In this document: positions 7,798 to 16,840 of the stretch, in pieces
Layout of the letters: every line of letters begins with the position of its first letter
Position numbering within the stretch: the stretch's first letter is position 1
DNA from: Bradyrhizobium jicamae
GTDB lineage: Bacteria; Pseudomonadota; Alphaproteobacteria; Rhizobiales; Xanthobacteraceae
Reading direction: 5' to 3'
DNA: 35,913 bases
Assembly: GCF_001440395.1 (NCBI RefSeq)
Contig: NZ_LLXZ01000057.1
Location: forward strand, 1-35,913
The notes under the pieces: model-generated
The model's input: the letters and a program-made list of their open reading frames with translations, nothing else
What the model was told of the DNA's origin: nothing
The model's database searches: none
Program-made: the position numbers and the translations under genes

Positions 7798-8954
7798 ACG
7801 ATTTCGACCTGGTCCGGAAAAACCTGTTCCGCCGCAAATTGCGCGCGAGCCTGATGATCGTGTCGATCCTGATCGCCTTCATGATCTTCGGCGTGCTCGC
7901 CGGATTCTACCGTGCCTTCACGGCCGGCGAGGATGCCGCCGCCGCCGACAGGATGATCACCGTCAACAAGATCAACTTCACCCAGCCGATGCCGATCGCC
8001 TACTTCAATCGTGTACGCGCGGTTGAAGGGGTACGGCAGGTTACCTTCGCCAACTGGTTCGGTGGCTACTATCAAGACCCGAAAAATTTCATCATGGCGC
8101 TCGCGATCGAGCCGAACACCTATTTCGACGTGTACCGTAGCGAATTCGAGGTTCCGCCCGACCAGCTTCAGGCTTTCACGCGCGACCGCGGCAGCGCGGT
8201 GGTCGGCGAAAGCCTGGCACAGAAATGGGGCTGGAAGATCGGCGATCGCATCCCTCTCAACAGCAACATTTTCAGCCAGAAGAGCGGCGGCCATACCTGG
8301 GATCTCACCATTGCCGGAATCGTCAAGGGCAAGGCCGAGCACGTCGACACCAACTTCCTCCTGTTCCAGTACCCCTATTTCGACGAGACCCGTAGCTTCG
8401 GCAAGGACACTATTGGCTGGATGATCCTGCAGACCACCTCGCCCGAAAACAACGATCGGGTCGCGAAAGCGATCGACGCGATGTTCGCCAATTCCACGGC
8501 AGAGACCTCGACTGATACCGAAAAGGCGTTCGGGAAGGCTTTTGCGGCGCAGTTCGGCAATATTGCGCTGATCGTGCTGCTGGTGGTCGGCGCCGCCTTC
8601 GTCACCATCCTGATGATCGTCGGCAATACCATGGCGCTGTCGATCCGCGAGCGAACCCGGGAGATCGGCGTGCTGAAGACGCTCGGCTTCTCAGGCCCGC
8701 GAATCCTGACAATGGTCCTCGGCGAATCCGTGTTGCTGGCGCTGCTCGGCGGCATTCCTGGCCTCGCGATTGCGGCGCTGATTGCGATGGCGCTCCGCAC
8801 CAGCCTCTCCAACATCGCGCCCACCTTTGCCGTATCGCCGACGATTGCGCTGCAGGGGCTGGCGCTGATGGTCGCGCTTGGGCTGATCACCGGGATCATT
8901 CCAGCGCTCAACGCCATGCGGCTCAAAATTGCAACCGCACTCGGACGGGGATAG
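7794..8954 (+). CDS. FtsX/MacB-like ABC permease 1
   Basis: The 386-residue membrane protein has the MacB/FtsX layout: one membrane helix near the N-terminus (about 18-42), a large periplasmic domain (about 43-250) and three C-terminal helices (about 253-280, 305-335 and 345-372). The cytoplasmic loop SIRERTREIGVLKTLGF before the third helix is a family hallmark that contacts the ATPase. The start is GTG at 7794 inside the ATPase stop region, a 4-bp overlap that implies translational coupling. It probably forms a heterodimer with the next permease. Confidence 0.93.
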   Translation: MNDFDLVRKNLFRRKLRASLMIVSILIAFMIFGVLAGFYRAFTAGEDAAAADRMITVNKINFTQPMPIAYFNRVRAVEGVRQVTFANWFGGYYQDPKNFIMALAIEPNTYFDVYRSEFEVPPDQLQAFTRDRGSAVVGESLAQKWGWKIGDRIPLNSNIFSQKSGGHTWDLTIAGIVKGKAEHVDTNFLLFQYPYFDETRSFGKDTIGWMILQTTSPENNDRVAKAIDAMFANSTAETSTDTEKAFGKAFAAQFGNIALIVLLVVGAAFVTILMIVGNTMALSIRERTREIGVLKTLGFSGPRILTMVLGESVLLALLGGIPGLAIAALIAMALRTSLSNIAPTFAVSPTIALQGLALMVALGLITGIIPALNAMRLKIATALGRG

Positions 8955-8956
8955 GC

Positions 8957-10147
8957 ATGCGCTCGCTTTGGCTTCAGGTAGCGGCGGTCACATCAATCAA
9001 TCTCAAGAGCATCGCGCAGCGGCGCTGGCTGTCGCTCTCGACGGTGATCGCGATCGCGCTGGTGGTGATCGTGCTGCTCGCCTTCCTGGCGATGGCGAAC
9101 GGCTTCCAGCGCACCATCGCAGGCTCCGGCGCCGACGACATCGCCATCGTGCTGCGCGCCGGCTCCCAGGCCGAAATCAACAGCACGGTCAGCCGCGACC
9201 AGGTGCGGCTGATCGAGGACGCGCCCGGCATCGCGCGCGGTGCCGACGGCAAGCCCCTGATCTCGCCGGAGCTCTATCTCGTGGTCGACGGCATCAAACG
9301 CACCACCAAGACCAAGGCCAACCTGCCGCTGCGCGGGATCGGCGAACAGGGCACCACCTTGCGCAAGGATGTTGCCATCACCGCAGGCCGCATGTTCAGC
9401 CGCGGCAGCAACGAAATCGTGGTCGGCAAGGCGCTGCTGCGGGAGTTCGAAGGGCTGGACCTCGGTAGCACGGTGGCATTCGGCGCCACGCGCTGGACCG
9501 TGGTCGGCGTGTTCGAGGCCGGCGGCAGCGTGTTCGAATCCGAGATCTGGGCCGATCTCAATGTGGTGCAGAGCCTGTTCAACCGCAACAACATCGTCCA
9601 GACCGTGCGCGCGCGCCTCACCGGCCCCGCCGCCTTGAGCGAGCTCAAGAACTACAGCGATACCGATCCGCGGCTGAAGCTCGACGTCAAATCCGAAGCC
9701 AGCTACTTCGCCGAACAGGCGTCGCAAACCACCGATCTGATCCAGAAGCTCGGCTGGCCGCTGGCGATTGCGATGGCACTCGGGGCGATCGCAGGCGCGC
9801 TCAACACGATGTATTCGTCGGTGGCGTCACGCGCCACGGAAATCGCAACGCTGCGCGCCATCGGCTTCGGCGGCTTTCCCGCCTTTGTCGGCACGCTGGC
9901 CGAGTCGCTGTTGCTCGCCATCATCGGCGGCCTGTTGGGCGCTGCCGCCACCTACCTGATATTCGACGGCGTCACCGCCTCGACGCTCGGCGGCAACTTC
10001 ACCCAGGTGGTGTTCGACTTCAAGCTCAGTCCCTGGCTGATCGCCGAGGGCGTTGCGCTCGCGCTGATCGTCGGCCTGGTCGGCGGATTGTTTCCAGCCG
10101 TCCGCGCCGCGCGATTGCCGATCGTCGAGGGCCTGTACGCGAACTAG
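8957..10147 (+). CDS. FtsX/MacB-like ABC permease 2
   Basis: The 396-residue permease has the same topology as its upstream neighbour: an N-terminal helix at about 24-46, a periplasmic domain and three C-terminal helices at about 268-292, 313-340 and 360-385. The loop VASRATEIATLRAIGFGGF is a variant of the RxxEIxxLRxxG hallmark. The ATG at 8957 comes two bases after the previous stop. Two different permease chains suggest a heterodimer, unlike homodimeric MacB, whose permease and ATPase are fused. A palindromic terminator follows at once. Confidence 0.93.
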   Translation: MRSLWLQVAAVTSINLKSIAQRRWLSLSTVIAIALVVIVLLAFLAMANGFQRTIAGSGADDIAIVLRAGSQAEINSTVSRDQVRLIEDAPGIARGADGKPLISPELYLVVDGIKRTTKTKANLPLRGIGEQGTTLRKDVAITAGRMFSRGSNEIVVGKALLREFEGLDLGSTVAFGATRWTVVGVFEAGGSVFESEIWADLNVVQSLFNRNNIVQTVRARLTGPAALSELKNYSDTDPRLKLDVKSEASYFAEQASQTTDLIQKLGWPLAIAMALGAIAGALNTMYSSVASRATEIATLRAIGFGGFPAFVGTLAESLLLAIIGGLLGAAATYLIFDGVTASTLGGNFTQVVFDFKLSPWLIAEGVALALIVGLVGGLFPAVRAARLPIVEGLYAN

Positions 10148-10193
10148 AGCCCGGTTCTGATTGAATCAGAACCGCGCTCTAGATTTTTATTTT
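10146..10193. terminator. Palindromic terminator with T tract after the exporter operon
   Basis: AGAGC at 10146-10150 pairs with GCTCT at 10176-10180. Inside them GGTTCTGATT faces AATCAGAACC, giving a long hairpin followed by an ATTTTTATTTT tract. It lies between convergent genes and may terminate the plus strand. The same type of palindrome recurs after genes in Bradyrhizobium genomes (recalled, not searched). Confidence 0.75.
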
Positions 10194-10196
10194 GAC

Positions 10197-10240
10197 GCGT
10201 TTTCTTGACGCGAACCGGTGTCCACTTCGCTCGAAAACGC
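10197..10240. repeat. Dispersed palindromic element (GCGTTTTC ... GAAAACGC)
   Basis: Outer arms GCGTTTTC (10197-10204) and GAAAACGC (10233-10240) enclose inner arms GCGAA (10210-10214) and TTCGC (10226-10230). I recognise it as a very common intergenic repeat of Bradyrhizobium/Rhodopseudomonas. It ends 10 bp from the stop of the convergent Bug gene and may act as its transcription end. Confidence 0.65.
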
Positions 10241-10249
10241 TATGAGCCC

Positions 10250-11227
10250 CTATTCCCCCTTGAGACCGGCGGCGCGGATCACCTCGCCCCATTTGCGCGT
10301 CTCGTCGTCGATGAACTTGCCAAACTCGACGGCGGTGCCGGGGCGCGCCTCCAGACCCTGAGCGATCAGCTTCTGCTTCACCTCGGGATCGGCAAGGACA
10401 CGAATGACCTCCGCCTGCAAGCGATCGACGATTGCGCCCGGCGTTGCCGCCGGCGCCATGAAGCCGTACCAGCCGGAAGCGATCACGTTGGAAAGCCCCT
10501 GCTCGCGCAACGTGAGCGCCTCGGGGTAAATCGGGCTGCGCGTGGCCGACGCCACACCCAGCACGCGCAACTGACCGCTCTGGATGTGCGGCAAGGCTGT
10601 GCTGATGGCGGTCAATGTGGCGTCGAGACGGCTCGCCAGCAGTTCCGTATAGGCCATGTTGTCGCCGCGGAAGGGAACGATGAGGCCTTTGACGCCTGCG
10701 TCCCTGAACAGCAGCTCGGCGGCCAAATGAGGTTGCGAGCCTGCCCCCGGAGAACCAAAGGTCAGGCCTTCGGGCCGCGATTTGCCGTAGGCGATCATTT
10801 CCTGAACGGTCTTGAAGGGTGCCTGCGCGTTGACCACCAGGAACAACGGCGCCATCACGGCCATCGCCACCGGCTGCAGATCCTTGCGGTTGTAGTTGAG
10901 TTTCTCGAACAAGGCTTCGGCCGTCGCAAACGGCGCCGCCGCATAGAGGAAGCTGTATCCGTCCGGCGCGGCGCGCGAGACCAGCTCGTTGGCGACGCGC
11001 GTACCTGCACCCGGCTTGTTTTCGACGATGAACTGCTGGTTCAGACCGCGCCCAAGCTGCTCGGCCAGAATGCGCAACGAGATGTCGCTTGCTCCGCCGG
11101 CCCCGTAGGGCGACACCAGCCGCACGATCCGTGACGGCCAATCGCCCTCGGCAAACGCGGGAACGCGCGGACCTGTGGCAAGACCGGCGGCGATGGTCCC
11201 CAGCAGCGTTCGGCGTGTGACGTTCAT
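10250..11227 (-). CDS. Bug family (TctC-like) periplasmic solute-binding protein
   Basis: The 325-residue protein belongs to the Bug family of tripartite tricarboxylate transporter receptors. It begins with TRRTLLGTIAAGLATG, a twin-arginine-like signal, with probable cleavage near AFA/EG at residue 26. Family landmarks are WPSRIVRLVSPYGAGGASDI, ENKPGAGTRVANELV and LTFGSPGAGSQPH, which line a carboxylate-binding cleft. No TctA or TctB membrane gene is nearby, as is common for Bug proteins, so it may be an orphan receptor or serve sensing. The GAGGAGG site lies 5 bases before the ATG. It is divergent from a LysR gene that probably controls it. The ligand is unknown, probably a carboxylate. Confidence 0.92.
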   Translation of the reverse strand: MNVTRRTLLGTIAAGLATGPRVPAFAEGDWPSRIVRLVSPYGAGGASDISLRILAEQLGRGLNQQFIVENKPGAGTRVANELVSRAAPDGYSFLYAAAPFATAEALFEKLNYNRKDLQPVAMAVMAPLFLVVNAQAPFKTVQEMIAYGKSRPEGLTFGSPGAGSQPHLAAELLFRDAGVKGLIVPFRGDNMAYTELLASRLDATLTAISTALPHIQSGQLRVLGVASATRSPIYPEALTLREQGLSNVIASGWYGFMAPAATPGAIVDRLQAEVIRVLADPEVKQKLIAQGLEARPGTAVEFGKFIDDETRKWGEVIRAAGLKGE

Positions 11228-11355
11228 GATTGCCTCCTCGGGGCAGAACGCCGCCAGAAGGTGCGGTGCAGCCCGTCGCGTCCATCCCGTTTATTCGAGC
11301 CGCATGGGCGCGATCGCATCGCTGCATCGCCGGGCTCCTGGTGTCGTCGCCGCAA

Positions 11356-11378
11356 CGATAGATAGGCGTCTTCTATCG
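11356..11378. promoter_or_regulatory. Candidate LysR-type operator (CGATAGA-N9-TCTATCG)
   Basis: A perfect 7-bp inverted repeat with a 9-bp spacer lies in the 225-bp gap between the divergent Bug and LysR genes. Its centre is about 60 bases upstream of the predicted LysR transcription start, the usual place of an LTTR recognition site. The assignment to this LysR protein is inference from position and symmetry. Confidence 0.5.
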
Positions 11379-11393
11379 AACAATGTGTATTTT

Positions 11394-11422
11394 TTGACCA
11401 ATTAATAAGCCTGGCCTATGAA
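11394..11422 (+). promoter_or_regulatory. Candidate promoter of the LysR gene
   Basis: TTGACC (11394-11399), a 17-bp spacer and TATGAA (11417-11422) form a good sigma-70-like promoter. GGAGGA (11441-11446) and the ATG at 11453 follow. Confidence 0.5.
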
Positions 11423-11452
11423 TTCCGAAACGGCGACGCTGGAGGACGCGGC

Positions 11453-12397
11453 ATGGCGATGGACGTGACACTGCGACAGTTGCGCGCCTATGTGGCCGTG
11501 CTGGAGGCCGCAAGCTTTTCGGAAGCCGCGAAGGCGATGCACCTGTCGCAGGCAGCGCTCTCCGGCCTGATCAAGGAGCTCGAGAACCGCGTCGGCGTTC
11601 GCCTGCTGGACCGCACCACCCGCAAGGTGTCGGCGTCAGCGGTCGGCGAGACCTTTGCGCCGATGGCGCGGCGCGTGCTGTCGAACCTGGACGAGGCGCT
11701 GGAGAACCTGACCAATCTCAAGGAGCTTCGCCGCGGGGTGGTGCGTGTCGCGGCACCGGAAACGCTATCCTGCACGCTGCTGCCGGAGCTGATCGCCGCC
11801 TACAACGATAGCCATCCCGGCGTGAACATCCGCTTCGATGACGTGCCGATCCAGGAAGTGCTGGCCGGCTTGCAAAACGGCGCTACCGATATCGGCTTCG
11901 GACCGGCCGGTGTCGTTCCGGATGATCAGGTCGAGGTTCACATGATCTGCGCCGACCCGCTATGTGTGGCGCTGCGCGGCGACGACCCGCTGGCCAAAGG
12001 CAAGTCGGTCAGTTGGAAGGAGCTTCGCGTGCGCCCCCTGCTCAACTACATGCCCAACATCGCCATCAACGTACTGAGCCACGTGCCGCCCCGGCATCAT
12101 CCGAAGGAGCTGGTGCCCGTGCACCGGGTGAACACCGCGCTGTCGATGCTGCGGGTGAGACAAGGCGCCGTGATCTGTCCGTCGATGGCCGAGCCGCTGG
12201 TGCGCGGCTTCGGGCTGACGTTCCTGCCGCTCATGCAACCCACCGTCAAATGGAAGATCGCGATGTTCGTGCGGAACAGCGCATCGCTTTCTCCCGCTGT
12301 GGAGAGTTTTCGTGACTTCACGCTCCATTTCAGCCCGAACTGGACGGCAGGTGGAATCGAGCGTCACCGCACTGGCGAACGGCGCAAGCGCGTCTAG
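11453..12397 (+). CDS. LysR-family transcriptional regulator
   Basis: The 314-residue protein starts with a winged helix-turn-helix at about residues 4-64, including FSEAAKAMHLSQAALSGLIKEL and GVRLLDRTTRKV, both canonical for LysR regulators. The C-terminal part (about 90-300) is the type 2 periplasmic-binding-protein-like effector domain. The start has GGAGGA 6 bases upstream. It is transcribed away from the Bug receptor gene, the classic layout in which an LTTR controls its neighbour and itself through a shared operator. The following monooxygenase-esterase fusion on the same strand, 159 bp away, is another possible target. The effector is unknown. Confidence 0.94.
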   Translation: MAMDVTLRQLRAYVAVLEAASFSEAAKAMHLSQAALSGLIKELENRVGVRLLDRTTRKVSASAVGETFAPMARRVLSNLDEALENLTNLKELRRGVVRVAAPETLSCTLLPELIAAYNDSHPGVNIRFDDVPIQEVLAGLQNGATDIGFGPAGVVPDDQVEVHMICADPLCVALRGDDPLAKGKSVSWKELRVRPLLNYMPNIAINVLSHVPPRHHPKELVPVHRVNTALSMLRVRQGAVICPSMAEPLVRGFGLTFLPLMQPTVKWKIAMFVRNSASLSPAVESFRDFTLHFSPNWTAGGIERHRTGERRKRV

Positions 12398-12556
12398 CGA
12401 AATGCATCACGCGTAAACTGCTGCTTCAGACGGAGAATGCGAAATCCATGGCGGCGGAGCGCCCCTGCAAGAAACATCCAATGGTTGTAGATGTCCTGAT
12501 GACAAACTGAACATGCAGGCGTAGCCTCCCTCAAAGTAACATATGGGAGGAGTGGC

Positions 12557-15232
12557 ATGCCAGACGCAGCGGTCGCAGCACGTTCTTCTGAACCCACGAA
12601 CAGCGGCACGACGCAGCAAGTCGATGTCGCCGTCGTCGGCGCCGGGTTTGCCGGCCTTTATCTCCTGCATCGACTGCGCAAGGCCGGCTTCTCGGCGGTC
12701 GTGATCGAGGAAGCCGGCGATGTCGGCGGTACCTGGTACTGGAACCGCTATCCCGGTGCACGCTGCGACATCCAGACCATCGACTACAGCTACACATTCG
12801 ATCCCGAACTCGATCGCGAATGGACCTGGTCGGAAAAATACGCGACGCAACCGGAAATCCTGCGCTATTTCGGCTTCGTCGCCGATCGTTACGACCTCCG
12901 CCGCGACATCCGCTTCGGCACCAGGGTCAAGGCCGCGAACTGGGATGACGCCGGCGAGCGCTGGCAACTCACAACCGACAACGGCACGAACGTATCCTGC
13001 CGCTATTACATCATGGCCACCGGCTGTCTCTCCACGCCGAAGCCGCCGGAGATCGACGGCGTCAAGGATTTCAAGGGTGAGATCTATTTCACCGGCCGCT
13101 GGCCGCACGATGGCGTCAACCTCGCAGGCAAGCGCGTCGCCGTGATCGGCACGGGATCATCGGGCATCCAGTCGATTCCTTTGATCGCGGAGCAAGCGGC
13201 GCATCTCACGGTATTCCAGCGCACAGCGAGTTTTGCGCTGCCCGCGCATAACGGTCCGGCACCCGACGACCGCAAGACCTACTTTGAGGCGGACCGCGCC
13301 GCCTATCGCGAACAGGCGCGCTGGTCGCTCGCGGGCGTGCCGTATCCGCAGGAGATGGCGGTGAGCTGGCAATTGAGCGACGCCGAGCGCCGCGAGCGCT
13401 TCGAAAAAGCGTGGGCGGCCGGCGATCTCGTTCACATCCTGACCCAGCTCTGGGCCGACCAGGCCGCCGATTTCGACGGCAACGCGCTGATCGGCAAGTT
13501 GATCCACGAGAAGATCCGCGCCGTGGTGAAAGACCCCGAGACGGCTGCGGCACTGAGCCCGAATGACCATCCATTCGGCTCCAAGCGTCCGTGCCTGGAT
13601 ACCAACTACTACGCGACCTACAACCGTCCCAACGTCACGCTGGTGAACCTGCGGCAAGAGCCGATCAAGGCGATCACCGGCTCCGGCATCGTCACCGACA
13701 AGCGCAGCGTCGATCTCGACGTCATCGTGTTCGCGACCGGCTTCGATGCCATGACCGGCGCGATCATGGCGGTTCATCCGATCACCGGACGCGCCGGCAA
13801 ATCCCTGTCGAACGTTTGGGCCCAGGGACCGCAGACTTATCTCGGCCTCACGGTTGCGGGCTTCCCCAACCTCTTCATGATCACGGGCCCAGGCAGCCCA
13901 TCGGTGCTGTCGAACATGGCGGTGTCGATCGAGCAGCATGTCGACTGGGTGGTCGATCGCCTCGCGGCGCTGCGCGACGCCGGCTTCACGACCATGGAAG
14001 CAACCGAAACGGCGCAGGCCGGCTGGGCGCAGCACATGGCCGATTGCTCGATGCTGACACTGCATCGGCTGGCCAACACCTGGTACACGGGCGCCAACGT
14101 CCCCGGCAAGGTGCAGGCCTTGATGCCCTATACCAGCGGTGTCGGTCCCTACCGCGGCATCTGCAATGAGGTAGTCAGCCGCGGCATGCTGGGCTTCAGG
14201 CTCACCGGCCCCAACGTTGCCGAGCAATGCAACGACGGCGAGGTGGTGCGCCTGCAGCCAGACGTGCGGATCGTGCTGGGCATGCTGGCGGAAATGAACC
14301 TGCCGGCGATCGAGTCGATGGGCGCCCAGGGCGCGCGCGACTTCCTCACCGAATTCAACAAGGGACGTCCCGCGGGGCGGCCGGTCGGCGAGGTCGGCAG
14401 CGGCGCGCTGCAAGGCGCCGACGGTCCGCTGCCCTATCGTCTCTATCGGCCGGCGACGCCGGGGCCGCATCCGATCGTGGTCTATTTGCACGGCGGCGGC
14501 TGGGTGCTGGGTGATGAGCAATCCGACGATCCGTTCTGCCGCGACATCTGCCGGCGCAGCGGCATGATCGTGGTCAGCGTCGGTTACCGCCATGCGCCCG
14601 AACATCGCTTCCCGGCAGCGGCCGAGGACGGCTATGCGGCGACGCGCTGGATCGCCGAGCATGCCGCTGACCTCGGCGGCAAGCCCGGACCGGTGCTGGT
14701 CGCCGGCTGGAGCGCCGGCGGCAATATCGCGGCCGTCACCTGTCAGTTGGCGCGCGATCGCGGCGGGCCGCAGATCGCGGGGCAACTGCTGATATGCCCG
14801 GTCACCGATTGCCGGTTCGATCGCCTGTCCTACACCGACAATGCGACGGGCTATTTCGTGACGCGCTCGCTGATGTTCTGGTTCTGGGACATCTACTGCT
14901 CGCCCGCCGACCGTACCGATCCGCGCGTTTCGCCGCTGCGCGGCAATCTGGCCAATCTGCCGCCTGCGTTCGTGGCGACCTGCGAGTTCGATCCGCTGCG
15001 TGACGAAGGTATCGCCTATGCCGAAGCGCTGGCTGCCGCTGACGTACCAGTCGAGCAGCTCCAGGCGCGGGGCCATTTCCACTCATCCCTGATGATGGTG
15101 GATGTAGTGGTCACCGGCGTCAGCGGACGCGCAAAGATGGCCGAAGCCCTGCGCGGTTTTGCCGGATTGCCGCGAAAGCTGGAAGAAGGCGGCGAGGCCT
15201 CACCGATCGCGGTCAACGCCGCGGCGGGATAG
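12557..15232 (+). CDS. Fusion: FAD/NADPH Baeyer-Villiger-type monooxygenase plus HSL-family alpha/beta hydrolase
   Basis: The 891-residue protein couples two enzymes. Residues about 20-550 are a flavin monooxygenase: FAD Rossmann motif GAGFAG at 28-33, [15 protein letters not shown] at 57-71, NADPH Rossmann GTGSSG at 198-203 and ATGFD near 394. The Baeyer-Villiger fingerprint FxGxxxHxxxW reads [11 protein letters not shown] at 172-182, with F178 instead of His. Residues about 620-870 are a hormone-sensitive-lipase-type hydrolase with oxyanion motif HGGGW at 645-649, nucleophile S719 (GWSAGG), D812 and H842. A ketone oxidised to an ester by the first domain could be cleaved by the second. A GGGAGGAG site precedes the ATG. 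The substrate is unknown, and the Phe change makes true Baeyer-Villiger activity uncertain. Confidence 0.9.
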   Translation: MPDAAVAARSSEPTNSGTTQQVDVAVVGAGFAGLYLLHRLRKAGFSAVVIEEAGDVGGTWYWNRYPGARCDIQTIDYSYTFDPELDREWTWSEKYATQPEILRYFGFVADRYDLRRDIRFGTRVKAANWDDAGERWQLTTDNGTNVSCRYYIMATGCLSTPKPPEIDGVKDFKGEIYFTGRWPHDGVNLAGKRVAVIGTGSSGIQSIPLIAEQAAHLTVFQRTASFALPAHNGPAPDDRKTYFEADRAAYREQARWSLAGVPYPQEMAVSWQLSDAERRERFEKAWAAGDLVHILTQLWADQAADFDGNALIGKLIHEKIRAVVKDPETAAALSPNDHPFGSKRPCLDTNYYATYNRPNVTLVNLRQEPIKAITGSGIVTDKRSVDLDVIVFATGFDAMTGAIMAVHPITGRAGKSLSNVWAQGPQTYLGLTVAGFPNLFMITGPGSPSVLSNMAVSIEQHVDWVVDRLAALRDAGFTTMEATETAQAGWAQHMADCSMLTLHRLANTWYTGANVPGKVQALMPYTSGVGPYRGICNEVVSRGMLGFRLTGPNVAEQCNDGEVVRLQPDVRIVLGMLAEMNLPAIESMGAQGARDFLTEFNKGRPAGRPVGEVGSGALQGADGPLPYRLYRPATPGPHPIVVYLHGGGWVLGDEQSDDPFCRDICRRSGMIVVSVGYRHAPEHRFPAAAEDGYAATRWIAEHAADLGGKPGPVLVAGWSAGGNIAAVTCQLARDRGGPQIAGQLLICPVTDCRFDRLSYTDNATGYFVTRSLMFWFWDIYCSPADRTDPRVSPLRGNLANLPPAFVATCEFDPLRDEGIAYAEALAAADVPVEQLQARGHFHSSLMMVDVVVTGVSGRAKMAEALRGFAGLPRKLEEGGEASPIAVNAAAG

Positions 15233-15256
15233 GCAAGGCGACGATGATCTTTCCAC

Positions 15257-15278
15257 TGAGCGGCCCAAAGGCCGCTCA
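15257..15278. terminator. Hairpin between convergent genes
   Basis: TGAGCGGCC (15257-15265), loop CAAA, and GGCCGCTCA (15270-15278) form a 9-bp perfect stem. It overlaps the stop codon of the minus-strand TfoX-like gene and lies 25 bp after the fusion gene on the plus strand. There is no T tract, so intrinsic termination is probable but not certain. Confidence 0.5.
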
Positions 15279-15665
15279 CGATTGCCGTTTGCGTGACCGC
15301 GGCGCCTTGCCTTGCTTTGGCGCCGGCCGCTTCGCTGCAACCCGGTGGGCCGCGGCCAGCGCGGCGCGCGCCCATACGATGAATTCATCGGGCTCGTCGA
15401 ACAGTCGCTCCGGCACGCGCCAGAATGCGAGGTCGATGGTCTCGCCCTGCTTCGCATAGTTGAGGGGCGGGAACGCCTCGGCCTCCTTGAATATCTCGCG
15501 GTTCTGATCGTCGACCCGGAAATAGAGCGTGTTCTCCGTCACCATCCCCAGCATCACGCCATCACAGAACACGCCGGTCTTGCCGAACATGCGCCGCAGC
15601 GTGACATGGCCGAGCGGGCTAAGCTGCTCGCGCAGAAACTCGGCATAGGTTTCGCTGGCAACCAT
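15276..15665 (-). CDS. TfoX/Sxy N-terminal domain protein
   Basis: The 129-residue protein matches the TfoX N-terminal domain family. Signs are LGHVTLRRMFGKTGVFCDGVMLGMV, then LYFRVDD, FPPLNYAKQGE and LFDEPDEFIVWARAAL. The C-terminus (about 108-129) is a Lys/Arg/Pro-rich basic tail. Proteobacterial TfoX/Sxy proteins activate competence genes, but stand-alone N-domain versions in Rhizobiales have no established role. It is the only minus-strand gene in this stretch, convergent with the fusion gene and divergent from the NTF2-like gene. Confidence 0.88.
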   Translation of the reverse strand: MVASETYAEFLREQLSPLGHVTLRRMFGKTGVFCDGVMLGMVTENTLYFRVDDQNREIFKEAEAFPPLNYAKQGETIDLAFWRVPERLFDEPDEFIVWARAALAAAHRVAAKRPAPKQGKAPRSRKRQS

Positions 15666-15812
15666 TCACAATCCAGTCTGGCTATCCCAGCTCCAAACAT
15701 GTCAGGAGGCCGGCAGCCTGTCATGCATTAGATTTTCTACGTTGACCGCTCCATTGATTTCGTTTGTCGTCGCCGGGACGCTCCTCACAAGAAAAACGGA
15801 AAAACAGACCCC

Positions 15813-16196
15813 ATGACCGCCACAGACGATGTCAAAAGTATCGAAGGCGTGATCCAGTCCTATCTCGACGGCCTCTACGAGGGCGACGCGAGCAAGATCG
15901 CAAGCGCCTTTCATCCGACCAGCGCACTGACCAGCATCGACGACGGCGGCGAACTGGCGATCACGCCGCGCGACACCTGGCTCGGCAATGTGCGGAACAG
16001 ACCATCGCCAAAGCAGCGGGGCCTGGCGCGCCACGACGAAATAGTGTCGATCGATCTCGTCGGCCCGACGATGGCCTACGTCAAGCTCAAATGCGCCATA
16101 CCGCCGCGCTTCTTTACCGATCAACTCTCGCTGCTGAAGATCGACGGCCGCTGGCAGATCGCGCAGAAGGTTTTCATGACCGAGCTGCGGGAATGA
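15813..16196 (+). CDS. NTF2-like protein (putative lumazine-binding-like / SnoaL superfamily)
   Basis: The 127-residue protein has the NTF2 alpha+beta cone pattern: an N-terminal helix IEGVIQSYLDGLYEGDASKI, then FHPTSALTSI, and C-terminal strands YVKLKCAIP, FFTDQLSLLKIDGRWQIAQKVF. The closest family by eye is the putative lumazine-binding/DUF4440-like group. Such proteins serve as small isomerases, dehydratases or binding modules. It lies 36 bp before an ATC-hydrolase-like gene and is likely in one transcript with it. The Shine-Dalgarno sequence is weak. The function is unknown. Confidence 0.82.
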   Translation: MTATDDVKSIEGVIQSYLDGLYEGDASKIASAFHPTSALTSIDDGGELAITPRDTWLGNVRNRPSPKQRGLARHDEIVSIDLVGPTMAYVKLKCAIPPRFFTDQLSLLKIDGRWQIAQKVFMTELRE

Positions 16197-16232
16197 TCTG
16201 CCGCACTCCGTGCTGCACGGAAGGAGGAAACG

Positions 16233-16733
16233 ATGAATGTCCTCGAAGATTACATGGTCGACCCCCGTCTATCGCTGCTTGACAAGACGCGGATCCAGGC
16301 CCAGGTCCTCGTGCCCGTGCTGCGAGCGCTTCGCGTTGAACTCGGCAAGGAAAAGGCCGACGCGATCGTCAAACAGGCCTTGCGCGACTGGTCGAAGCAA
16401 TTGTTCGCCGATGTTGGCGGGCGCGTCGAGGGCAGCGCGCGGCGCAAATGGGCAGCGATGCACACCGCGCTTGCCGACGTCACTGAACGCGAAGTGAAGG
16501 TGGAGATGCGCCGGCACGACAAGGAGGCGCTGGAGTTCGACGTCACGCATTGCCGCTTTGCGGAGTTCTTCCGCGCGCTCGGCGAGCCGGAGCTCGGCGC
16601 GCTGCTGGTCTGCGCCACCGATTTCGACATCGTCGCCGCCGGCGGCAGCGAGGTCAGCCTCAGCCGCGACCAGACCCTGATGCAGGGTGCGCCGAGCTGC
16701 ACGTTCCGCTACGCCTTCGCCCCGCGATCATGA
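16233..16733 (+). CDS. L-2-amino-thiazoline-4-carboxylic acid hydrolase family protein
   Basis: The 166-residue protein resembles the ATC hydrolase family (PF14196-type). The pattern is a helical N-terminal half, then HCRFAEFFRALGEPELGALLVCATDFDI and SCTFRY at the C-terminus. Conserved candidates are H106, C107, C127, D130 and C156. Named members open the thiazoline ring of D,L-2-amino-thiazoline-4-carboxylate, while most relatives are uncharacterised. AAGGAGG precedes the ATG. It lies between an NTF2-like gene and a dioxygenase gene, which suggests a small metabolic cluster. The substrate cannot be deduced. Confidence 0.8.
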   Translation: MNVLEDYMVDPRLSLLDKTRIQAQVLVPVLRALRVELGKEKADAIVKQALRDWSKQLFADVGGRVEGSARRKWAAMHTALADVTEREVKVEMRRHDKEALEFDVTHCRFAEFFRALGEPELGALLVCATDFDIVAAGGSEVSLSRDQTLMQGAPSCTFRYAFAPRS

Positions 16734-16840
16734 TTTCCTGGCGCCACGTGCGCCGCAGAAATCCCGTGAAAGCCATCGATAGTGGCGTATGATGCATCCC
16801 AAGAAACCCGGCCTGACCGGGCTGGCAAGGGAGAGCGCCG

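Noticed and set aside
13157..15082. Long minus-strand open frame (641 codons) opposite the monooxygenase-esterase fusion
   Set aside because: Antisense shadow; the plus strand has complete FAD, NADPH and hydrolase motifs.
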